Part shown: piece after piece, positions 5,832 through 10,629 of the stretch | Numbering within the stretch: the stretch's first letter is position 1 | How the letters are laid out: each line of letters starts with the position of its first letter | DNA from: DAOTXK01 sp034435395 | GTDB lineage: Bacteria > Chloroflexota > Anaerolineae > Aggregatilineales > Ch27 | DNA: 10,629 bases | Direction of reading: 5' to 3' | NCBI GenBank assembly: GCA_034435395.1 | Contig: DAOTXK010000375.1 | Location: 1-10,629 of the forward strand | Made by a program: the position numbers and the translations under genes | The notes under the pieces: generated by a model | Databases searched by the model: none | What the model was told of the DNA's origin: nothing | The model's input: the letters and a program-made list of their open reading frames with translations, nothing else

Positions 5832-5951
5832 TTACAACCACTGGGCCGACAGCGGCGCATGCTGGGGGTGCCGCCACAGCGCTTCCAGCCGCCGCCGCCA
5901 CCAGACCCAGAGCAGCGCGCCGCCGAGCACAGCCAGCAGGGTGGCCTGCAT
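5832..5951 (-). CDS. Small single-pass membrane protein, 39 aa
   Basis: The frame MQATLLAVLGGALLWVWW followed by RRRLEALWRHPQ and ending SAQWL has one hydrophobic helix (about residues 2-18) and a positive RRR directly after it, predicting the C-terminus in the cytoplasm. AAGGTG six bases before the ATG at 5949-5951 is a good ribosome-binding site. A longer frame begins further 5' but overlaps the preceding gene and is less likely. It starts 5 bp after the 138-aa gene's stop and ends 17 bp before the 203-aa gene's start, so all three are surely cotranscribed. It could anchor or regulate one of its partners at the membrane; this is inference, and no family is recognised. Confidence 0.65.
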   Translation of the reverse strand: MQATLLAVLGGALLWVWWRRRLEALWRHPQHAPLSAQWL

Positions 5952-5956
5952 CAGGT

Positions 5957-6373
5957 TCACCTTGGCGATGGGCGTGACTTGTTGAGCCGCACCGGGCTTT
6001 GGTACGTAGGGTTGCCTTGAATTTCTCGCCATCGCGCTTCACCACCATCGCGGTGCCATTCTGTAATGATCTTCCCATCAAAATCGGTATACGTCAATGC
6101 CGCTGGCAGCTGTAAGACGTTAGAAAACGCACCGACCACATCCGGCATGTCCTGCGGGCTGATCAGGCGGAACCACTGGTTCGGCTCCCACTCGATGACC
6201 AGGGTCTGGCCATTCCGCTCGGCGCTCATCTGAAACGGGGGTTCGGCCCGCTCCGTGACGAAATAAACGTCCATCAGCCGGGCCATCCACACCGAGCCGT
6301 TCACCCGTTCTTGCAGCAGATAGGGGTTTTTCTCCGGTGTCTGATAAAACCAGGTGCGCGCCGTTGCCGCCAT
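5957..6373 (-). CDS. Hypothetical protein, 138 aa
   Basis: I cannot assign a family. The protein has no signal peptide or membrane helix. It looks like a compact beta-rich fold with many aromatic residues: TWFYQTPEKNPYLLQERVNG (residues 7-26), ARLMDVYFVTE (31-41), LVIEWEPNQWFRLISP (58-73), then DGKIITEWHRDGGEARWREI (99-118) and a basic end. The ATG at 6371-6373 is preceded by AGGAGAG at about 11 bases, slightly far. It is the first gene of the trio with the 39-aa membrane protein and the 203-aa protein. The 111-bp gap upstream contains two hairpins, which suggests its own promoter or a processed junction with the alpha/beta hydrolase gene. GC content and codon use look like the genome's own. 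Confidence 0.72.
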   Translation of the reverse strand: MAATARTWFYQTPEKNPYLLQERVNGSVWMARLMDVYFVTERAEPPFQMSAERNGQTLVIEWEPNQWFRLISPQDMPDVVGAFSNVLQLPAALTYTDFDGKIITEWHRDGGEARWREIQGNPTYQSPVRLNKSRPSPR

Positions 6374-6420
6374 AGGGGGGACTTCTCTCCTGGGTTGTCC
6401 TCAGCACACAGATCAACTGT

Positions 6421-6485
6421 ATCCCCGGCGGGGATGGCCTCCAATAGTACCACAGGACGGCACCGCCGCCACCGTTGCAGGCGGC
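6421..6485. terminator. Two hairpins in the hydrolase-unknown gap
   Basis: GCCGCC (6465-6470) with GGCGGC (6480-6485) forms a 6-bp stem immediately after the hydrolase coding end. ATCCCC (6421-6426) with GGGGAT (6430-6435) forms a second perfect stem with a 3-nt loop. Neither is followed by a T-run on the minus strand. The first may terminate or protect the hydrolase mRNA; the second could instead be an operator for the downstream trio. Confidence 0.35.
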
Positions 6486-7258
6486 TAGTGGTCTCCCACC
6501 CGCCGCAGGAAATCCCGCACGACGCGCTGGAAGTCGTCCCAGGCTGCCTCGTGAATGGCATGACCGCAGTCGAACAGTTCCAGCCGCCCGTCCGGCGCGC
6601 GTTCGGCGACCCGGCGGGCGTCGGCGGCGAAGTTGAGGTGATCCTGGCGGCCCATCATCATCAGCAGCGGGGCGGTGATCCGCGCCGCCAGACTGAGGCT
6701 GACATCCCCGCCGGCCTCGACCAGGCCGCGCACGGCGTCGATCCAGCCCTGGGCGAAGGCTTCCCCGTCCAGGATGCCGTGCAGGGTCATGACGGTCGGC
6801 GTGGGCATCAGGCTTTCCCGGTAACCGGGGGCGGACAGGGCCTGCCCCAGCGCCGGGCTGAAGTAGCCGCTGGCCCCCCATACGATCACCGAGCGGAAGC
6901 GCGCCGGTTGTAGCCCGGCGGCGATCAGGGCGACTTCCCCGCCGTCGGAGTATCCCATCAGATGGGCGCGGTCGATCCCCAGCGCATCCAGGAAGGCCAG
7001 CACGTCCCCGGCGTCGCGGCGGTAAAAATCCGGGGGAAAGTCGCGGGGCTTGGGGGTGGAGCCGCCATAACCGCGCAGGTTGGGGGCCAGCACGCGGAAG
7101 GGGCCCGGGTCCGCGTCGTCCGCGCTCAGCCAGTCGATGATGCGGCCCAGGTGCCGCCGGGCCGTGCCCGCCAGACCGTGCAGGGCCACCAGGGGCGGGC
7201 CGCTCCCGGCGTCCACGTATTCCAGGCGCGCGCCAGTGGCGATGTCCAGGTATGGCAT
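6485..7258 (-). CDS. Alpha/beta-fold hydrolase
   Basis: A 257-residue hydrolase of normal length for the family. Visible elements are the oxyanion-hole segment LVALHGLAGTA (residues 23-33), RGYGGST (62-68) at the usual beta-4 position, nucleophile Ser104 in GYSDGG, the likely acid Asp206 in GRQDHLN, and catalytic His233 in DCGHAIHEAAW (230-240). The GYSDGG elbow and overall layout resemble the biphenyl-hydrolase-like (valacyclovirase) subgroup, which cleaves esters or amides, but many activities share this pattern. There is no signal peptide, so it should be cytoplasmic. The ATG at 7256-7258 follows GGGAG at about 9 bases; the longer frame upstream runs into the TPR gene's 3' end and is unlikely. 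It lies 49 bp after the TPR gene, with a hairpin in the gap. Confidence 0.88.
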   Translation of the reverse strand: MPYLDIATGARLEYVDAGSGPPLVALHGLAGTARRHLGRIIDWLSADDADPGPFRVLAPNLRGYGGSTPKPRDFPPDFYRRDAGDVLAFLDALGIDRAHLMGYSDGGEVALIAAGLQPARFRSVIVWGASGYFSPALGQALSAPGYRESLMPTPTVMTLHGILDGEAFAQGWIDAVRGLVEAGGDVSLSLAARITAPLLMMMGRQDHLNFAADARRVAERAPDGRLELFDCGHAIHEAAWDDFQRVVRDFLRRVGDH

Positions 7259-7281
7259 GGGACGGTCTCCCTGTGCCGGAA

Positions 7282-7307
7282 GCTGCCGATCACCGCCGGG
7301 CGGCAGC
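7282..7307 (-). terminator. Hairpin between TPR and hydrolase genes
   Basis: GCTGCCG (7282-7288) and CGGCAGC (7301-7307) are a perfect 7-bp stem with a 12-nt loop, directly abutting the TPR stop codon. The minus strand continues TTCCGG, so the T-run is minimal. It may attenuate readthrough into the hydrolase gene or stabilise the TPR mRNA end. Confidence 0.4.
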
Positions 7308-8312
7308 CTATCCGCCCGATTCGGTCGGTTCAGGGACCTCAAAGGTGGGCACGGCGGCCCGCTGGAAAAGATTGCTCAGGTACATGCGCGCCATGGCCTC
7401 CAGCTGAACGTCGCCGCTTGCCTGCGCCAGGGCGCTGACCTGCTCCAGATCGGCGATGGCCTGCAGGACGTTACCCAGGGAGTCGTGCACGATGGCCCGG
7501 AAGTAGTAAGCGACCGCTGACTGGGGGTTGAGGGCCAGCAAGGCTTCCGCGTCGGCCAGGGCCTGTTCCGGTTGCCCCATGACGATGTACGTCTGGGTCC
7601 GCGTGGACAGGAATTTCTCCTCGTCGTCGGCGAGCGCCGTCCGGGCGGCGGCGAAGGACTCCTCGGCCAACGCCGTATCCCCCAGGTTATCGGCCACCAC
7701 CCCCTTGATGATCAGCGACTCGGCGTCGTCCGGCGCGAGGGCCAGCGCCTGCTCGATCTCGCGTAAGGCCCCGGCGTAATCCCCGTTGAGCGCCAGGTCC
7801 TCGGCGGCATGCTGGTGTTCGAGGCGGGCCACGGTGGCTGGGTCCGGGGCAAAAAACGCCTGGTATACGCCATACAGAATCGCCAGCACGACGAGAACAA
7901 GCGCGCCAGTGCGCAGCAGATTACGCAGCTGGGTCTGGCGTTGCGCGGCCACTTTCTCGTCCATGTACCACCACCACCGCTCCCGATCTGGGGCGACGGC
8001 CTGGCGGGCCTGGTGCAGCGCCCTCGCGCCGCCGATTTCACGCAGAAATTGAGCGCCCTTCCGGTCGAACTGGGCGTAAATGGTCCGCAGACGGGCTTCT
8101 TCCGCCGAGAACTCGCCTCCCTTGCTTTTAAGGGATTCCAGGGTCTCGGTGGCCTCGTCCAGCCAGGCGGGGATATGGACCGCCTCCCCCGCGAGGCCGC
8201 GCCCCAGCAGGCCGATTTTGGCCTCCAACCGGTCGAGCAGCTTACGAAACTCGTCGGTGCGAGTCAGAGGCTCATGTCGTCTGGCTTCCATCGAAAGGCC
8301 GGTTTTGGTCAT
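7308..8312 (-). CDS. TPR-containing single-pass membrane protein
   Basis: A 334-residue protein in three parts. Residues 1-128 are cytosolic, charged and helical (EFRKLLDRLEAKIGLLGRGL at 21-40, EEARLRTIYAQFDRKGAQFL at 71-90), ending in an unusual WWWYMDEK (113-120). Residues 134-154 (TGALVLVVLAILYGVYQAFF) are one membrane helix. Residues 163-300 carry tetratricopeptide repeats: EDLALNGDYAGALREIEQAL with ALAPDDAES, then KGVVADNLGDTALAEESF, an ARTQ-like third with VMGQPEQALADAEALLALNP, and YYFRAIVHDSLGNVLQAIADLE. TPRs mediate protein-protein contacts, so this is probably a membrane-tethered scaffold; partners are unknown. The ATG at 8310-8312 has GAGGAAACG just upstream. It ends 49 bp before the hydrolase gene. 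Confidence 0.85.
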   Translation of the reverse strand: MTKTGLSMEARRHEPLTRTDEFRKLLDRLEAKIGLLGRGLAGEAVHIPAWLDEATETLESLKSKGGEFSAEEARLRTIYAQFDRKGAQFLREIGGARALHQARQAVAPDRERWWWYMDEKVAAQRQTQLRNLLRTGALVLVVLAILYGVYQAFFAPDPATVARLEHQHAAEDLALNGDYAGALREIEQALALAPDDAESLIIKGVVADNLGDTALAEESFAAARTALADDEEKFLSTRTQTYIVMGQPEQALADAEALLALNPQSAVAYYFRAIVHDSLGNVLQAIADLEQVSALAQASGDVQLEAMARMYLSNLFQRAAVPTFEVPEPTESGG

Positions 8313-8425
8313 CGTTTCCTCGTCAAGACCTCGCGGGCCGAAGGCCGAACAGGCTGAGTCGTCGGGTGAGCAACACGGTCCAGGCGGGCGACATCGGGCG
8401 GGTCATCCTCTGGCGCGCCGGGACC

Positions 8426-8454
8426 ATTTTACCCCCAAGTCTGTCCCTGGGGTA
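8426..8454 (-). promoter_or_regulatory. Candidate -10 and overlapping dyad upstream of TPR gene
   Basis: The minus strand reads TAAAAT at 8431-8426 (5 of 6 to TATAAT). The perfect 6-bp arms TACCCC and GGGGTA, 13 bp apart, overlap or adjoin it, as a repressor site would. There is no recognisable -35 at 16-18 bp. Confidence 0.25.
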
Positions 8455-8609
8455 TAAGGAGGGCGTGCGGATCGCCCCGGCTGGCGGGCATACCGGCATA
8501 TCCCACACCCAGCGCCGCCGTGCGGGAAACAGTGGGTGATGCTGCGGGATATGTGGGATAAGTTGGTTAATATCCAGCGTGTGCCGCCCTCCCGGCAAGC
8601 GGGGGGAAA

Positions 8610-8631
8610 GCCCCGGCCTGGCGACCGGGGC
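8610..8631 (-). terminator. Terminator-like hairpin after the DUF6951 gene
   Basis: A perfect 7-bp stem, GCCCCGG (8610-8616) with CCGGGGC (8625-8631), closes an 8-nt loop. On the minus strand it is followed by TTTCCCCCC. It sits 38 bp after the DUF6951 stop, in the right place and orientation to end that transcript. Confidence 0.5.
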
Positions 8632-8668
8632 CGGGGAGATGCGGCGATCCGGGCGGTCTCGACTCCGG

Positions 8669-8983
8669 CTAATCAGCCGTGATCGCGATGACGATTGGTT
8701 TGGGCAGGTCCAGGCCCGCTGCCACCTCCACGGCTTTGAGGATCGCCACCGGCACCGGGCAGGAGGCGTGGGAGCAGTGCGCCCGCCCCAGCGCCAGGAC
8801 GCGCGATTCCGCCCCGCGCCCGCCGATCTCCTGGTACGGGTCCACCTCGGTCAGTTCCTCGGCGATCCGCCGGATGGCCTTACACGCGCTTTCGATCCGG
8901 ATCGTCACCCGCCGGTCGTCAGCCAGGGCCGCCTCGACCGTGGTGATCAGGCCGCAGGTGGGTTGGATGGTGGCGTGGGCCAT
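8669..8983 (-). CDS. DUF6951 family protein
   Basis: A 104-residue soluble protein recalled as DUF6951: an N-terminal ATIQPTCGLITTVEA (residues 4-18), VTIRIESACKAIRRIAEEL (26-44), VDPYQEI (47-53) and a conserved HCSHASCPVPVAILKAVEVA (69-88). Four cysteines (10, 34, 70, 75) with His72 form a CxHxxC-type cluster that could bind a metal or make disulfides; this is inference. Many relatives occur in anaerobic bacteria, and their function is unknown to me. The ATG at 8981-8983 has AAGGAG about 8 bases upstream. It lies 69 bp after the aldo/keto reductase gene on the same strand and may be cotranscribed with it; a hairpin follows its stop. Confidence 0.78.
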   Translation of the reverse strand: MAHATIQPTCGLITTVEAALADDRRVTIRIESACKAIRRIAEELTEVDPYQEIGGRGAESRVLALGRAHCSHASCPVPVAILKAVEVAAGLDLPKPIVIAITAD

Positions 8984-9052
8984 GAGCGCGCTCCTTCTGA
9001 TCAGCGGTGAGTCTGGGATGGGGGTGCCGCCCGTCCTCGCCTGCCGCCCCTG

Positions 9053-9919
9053 CTAGGTGAAGAGCGGCTCCAGCCTGGTTGCCATCAGTTCCGCCAGCTG
9101 ACCGGCCAGCGCGTCGCGGGGCGCGGCCTCGGCGAAGCGGCTGGCGGCGTCCAGCACGCGGGGCAGGAGGTGGATGTCGCCCACCGAGTTGAGGAACACC
9201 CGGTCATCGTGTAACACCCAGTGCACGGCGGCGTCGATCTCCGCCTGGTCTTCCAGCGGCTTATACCAGGTGGCGCGGTCGCGCTCGCCTTCCTGCCAGG
9301 GGCGGCAGGCGATGGACTTGATGGTCTGTACGGCGACGTTCCGTTCCTGGCAGATGGCGAGCAGCGCCTCGAAGTCGGCGGCGTACGGCGCGTTCTGCAT
9401 CAGCAGGTAGTTGTAGGGCAGCAGGACCGAGTCGAAATCGAAGCGCTCCAGGCTGCGCCGGTGCATGGCGGCCACGGTGAGGCCGTGCCCGGTCACGCCC
9501 AGGTAGCGGACCAGCCCCCGGTCCCGCGCTTCGATGAAGGCCTCCAGCGCGCCGCCGGGACCCATGGCCGTCTCCCATCCTTCCGGGTCCACCAGGAAGT
9601 GCATCTGCCACAGGTCCACGTGATCGACGCGCAGCCGCTCCAGCGAGCCGCGTAGCTCCTCCCAGGCCCCCTGATAGGTGCGCTGTTCGGTTTTGGTGGC
9701 CAGGAAAAACCGGTCGCGGTGTTTCTCCATCCAGGGGCCGATGCGCGCCTCGGCGTGGCCATACGACACCGCCGTGTCAATGTGGTTGATGCCGTACTCC
9801 AGTAGCACGTCCAGCGTGCGGTCGGCTTCTTCTTGGGTGACGCCGCCCAGCGCCGCCGCGCCGAACAGGACGCGCGTGCTGAGGTGGCCGGTGCGGCCAA
9901 ACGGCTTCTTTTCGATCAT
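9053..9919 (-). CDS. Aldo/keto reductase
   Basis: A 288-residue TIM-barrel oxidoreductase that reduces aldehydes or ketones with NAD(P)H in the cytoplasm. The full catalytic tetrad is visible: Asp48 in HIDTAVSYG, Tyr53, Lys76 in LATKTEQR and His107 in LWQMHFL. Other family marks are the N-terminal FGRTGHLSTRVLFG (residues 7-20), GSLERLRVDHVDLWQMH (91-107) and LVRYLGVTGHG (136-146). No cysteine motif for a 4Fe-4S cluster follows, unlike some relatives, and the length is standard. The ATG at 9917-9919 is preceded by AAGGAGAG at about 6 bases. It is probably the first gene of a unit with DUF6951. Substrate cannot be told. Confidence 0.92.
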   Translation of the reverse strand: MIEKKPFGRTGHLSTRVLFGAAALGGVTQEEADRTLDVLLEYGINHIDTAVSYGHAEARIGPWMEKHRDRFFLATKTEQRTYQGAWEELRGSLERLRVDHVDLWQMHFLVDPEGWETAMGPGGALEAFIEARDRGLVRYLGVTGHGLTVAAMHRRSLERFDFDSVLLPYNYLLMQNAPYAADFEALLAICQERNVAVQTIKSIACRPWQEGERDRATWYKPLEDQAEIDAAVHWVLHDDRVFLNSVGDIHLLPRVLDAASRFAEAAPRDALAGQLAELMATRLEPLFT

Positions 9920-10072
9920 GGTTCTCTCCTTTGCAAGTCACCATATCCTACCACGCCTGTCCGATATAGGAAAGCGCTCGCCATCGCAGGGGCGCATTTT
10001 ATCCTGGGGGCGAGTGTACGGCAGTGGACGCATGGCCGCACGGGGTTCAAAACCCTGTGCTGATCTTCTGGT

Positions 10073-10122
10073 AAGCCCGCTAAAGGGGCCGGGATCGGCG
10101 CAAAAGCCCCTTTAGCGGGCTT
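10073..10122. repeat. Perfect 17-bp inverted repeat with 16-nt spacer
   Basis: AAGCCCGCTAAAGGGGC (10073-10089) is exactly complementary to 10106-10122, making a very stable stem with a 16-nt loop. Neither strand has a T-run beyond the stem's own terminal TT, so it is not a typical intrinsic terminator. It could be a bidirectional transcription block between the NlpC/P60 gene and the reductase, or the trace of a small mobile element. Confidence 0.85.
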
Positions 10123-10249
10123 GACGGCCCAGCTGGCGGCTTTGAGCCGCTGGCGACACCCTCGCCCCTAGTGAAATGCACCCCCACCGCTGAGGGGGCT
10201 GAATCAGGCCGCCGCCCGCTGGAGGTGCGATGGGGTCGGGGCGGACCCC

Positions 10250-10321
10250 TCAATCCGCCGCGCGGGCGTGGAGGTCCATCATCTCCCGCGCCACGGCGAA
10301 GAGCCGCTCCGGGTCGTGCAT
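10250..10321 (-). CDS. Possible 23-codon small ORF after the NlpC/P60 gene
   Basis: The frame MHDPERLFAVAREMMDLHAR followed by AAD starts 9 bp after the NlpC/P60 stop and ends at a TGA directly before a 6-bp hairpin (10232-10249). The peptide would be a single amphipathic helix. No ribosome-binding site is visible, so it would need coupling to the preceding gene. It may equally be chance or a decayed gene start. Confidence 0.2.
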   Translation of the reverse strand: MHDPERLFAVAREMMDLHARAAD

Positions 10322-10330
10322 GACACCAGT

Positions 10331-10629
10331 TCAGGCCGGTTCCCCGATGACGACCGCCTGGGTCAGCCGCCGCAGCAATGACCCGGCGGGGCCGTCCGCC
10401 CCCAGCGACAAGTCCGATACGATGACGCCGTCGTACCGCCCGGAGCTGGTGTCGTGGATGACATACGGCTCGCCGTCCAGGTGACCCAGGTATAACATCA
10501 CGTGTCCCGGCATGACCAGGATGGCCCCTGGGGAAACCCGTTCAGCCAGGCAGGCCCGGCGCGCCCCGTCGGACATCTCCGGCGGGAAGACGGCCTGGGG
10601 GACGCCGACCGCGCCCTGCTGATTGGCAT
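10331..10629 (-). CDS. NlpC/P60-like peptidase, C-terminal part (runs off window)
   Basis: The minus-strand frame is open to the window end and reads ANQQGAVGVPQAVFPPEM, then CLAERVSPGAILVMPGHVML, YLGHLDGEPYVIHDTSSGR and LLRRLTQAVVI before TGA at 10331-10333. This is the second half of an NlpC/P60 cysteine-peptidase domain, the family that cuts peptidoglycan stem peptides outside the cytoplasm. The His in PGHVMLYLG is the likely catalytic histidine and the His-Asp of VIHDT is the usual third position. The catalytic Cys and any signal peptide or SH3 domains would lie beyond the window, so they cannot be confirmed. An internal ATG at 10574-10576 is not the true start because homology continues upstream. 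A hairpin and a tiny frame follow the stop. Confidence 0.72.
   Translation of the reverse strand, partial: ANQQGAVGVPQAVFPPEMSDGARRACLAERVSPGAILVMPGHVMLYLGHLDGEPYVIHDTSSGRYDGVIVSDLSLGADGPAGSLLRRLTQAVVIGEPA

Larger units (their letters stand above)
8313..8668. other. 356-bp intergenic region with dyads, no gene seen
   Basis: No reading frame here has a ribosome-binding site or plausible composition. It contains a terminator-like hairpin at 8610-8631, an inverted repeat TATCCCACA / TGTGGGATA (8499-8507 and 8552-8560), and a dyad TACCCC / GGGGTA (8430-8435 and 8449-8454) next to a minus-strand TAAAAT (8431 to 8426). The last lies about 115 bp before the TPR start and is the best promoter/operator candidate for it, although no -35 is evident. 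Confidence 0.5.
9920..10330. other. Hairpin-rich 411-bp intergenic region
   Basis: No confident gene. It holds a short hairpin GGGTT/AACCC (10043-10055), a perfect 17-bp inverted repeat (10073-10122), GCGGCT/AGCCGC (10136-10150) and GGGGTC/GACCCC (10232-10249). A weak minus-strand promoter for the aldo/keto reductase (TTTCCT and TAGGAT, 17 bp apart) may lie at about 9945-9975. A 23-codon minus-strand frame is at 10250-10321. Confidence 0.5.

Noticed and set aside
8323..8598. A 91-codon minus-strand frame in the gap before the TPR gene
   Set aside because: It begins with TTG, has no ribosome-binding site, an unlikely Pro/Arg-rich composition and overlaps dyads and the promoter candidate.
10041..10057. 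A tRNA-like T-arm, CGGGG-TTCAAAA-CCCTG
   Set aside because: No matching acceptor strand, anticodon arm or CCA is found at the right distances, and the loop's last base is not a pyrimidine. It is more likely a chance hairpin.

Overview
The window is GC-rich bacterial chromosome (one sampled line, 1141-1200, is 46/60 G+C) with densely packed genes, mostly on the minus strand. The gene mix is a WbuB-type glycosyltransferase beside a UDP-GlcNAc 2-epimerase, a DUF4258/YgiT toxin-antitoxin pair, DUF5680, DUF6951, a LiaF-like membrane protein, a TPR membrane protein and several lineage-type hypotheticals. This looks most like Chloroflexota (Anaerolineae-like). That placement is inference from gene content only; no rRNA or other marker gene is present.

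Left end (1-2289): the 3' part of a wecB-type epimerase gene carries an in-frame TAG inside its signature motif. It is followed by a hairpin and then a 3'-end scrap of a glycosyltransferase gene. A two-gene toxin-antitoxin module of clearly lower GC comes next, and then the intact WbuB-like glycosyltransferase, whose own 3' end is the near-identical partner of the scrap. The toxin-antitoxin pair is therefore bracketed by a 79-bp direct repeat, which is the clearest sign of a past insertion in the window.

Middle (2290-5150): a DUF5680 gene and a six-helix membrane protein with a long acidic tail lie on the minus strand, separated by a terminator-like hairpin. Divergent from them is a zinc- and NAD(H)-type alcohol dehydrogenase. 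Its leader holds a TATAAT box, a hairpin, and a 30-codon ORF with its own ribosome-binding site that overlaps the dehydrogenase start (ATGA). The first residues of that ORF look like the N-terminus of pentapeptide-repeat proteins.

Right half (5203-9919): a run of minus-strand genes in transcription order encodes an aldo/keto reductase, DUF6951, a TPR membrane protein, an alpha/beta hydrolase, then a tight trio of unrecognised proteins (138, 39 and 203 aa). Hairpins in the gaps suggest several transcription units, not one operon. No single pathway ties these genes together.

Right end (9920-10629): a 411-bp hairpin-rich gap contains a perfect 17-bp inverted repeat, followed by the C-terminal part of an NlpC/P60-like protein that runs off the window. 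I see no CRISPR array, transposase, integrase, tRNA or rRNA gene. The best candidates for something new are the repeat-bounded toxin-antitoxin insertion, the leader ORF fused ahead of the dehydrogenase, and the three-gene unknown cassette.
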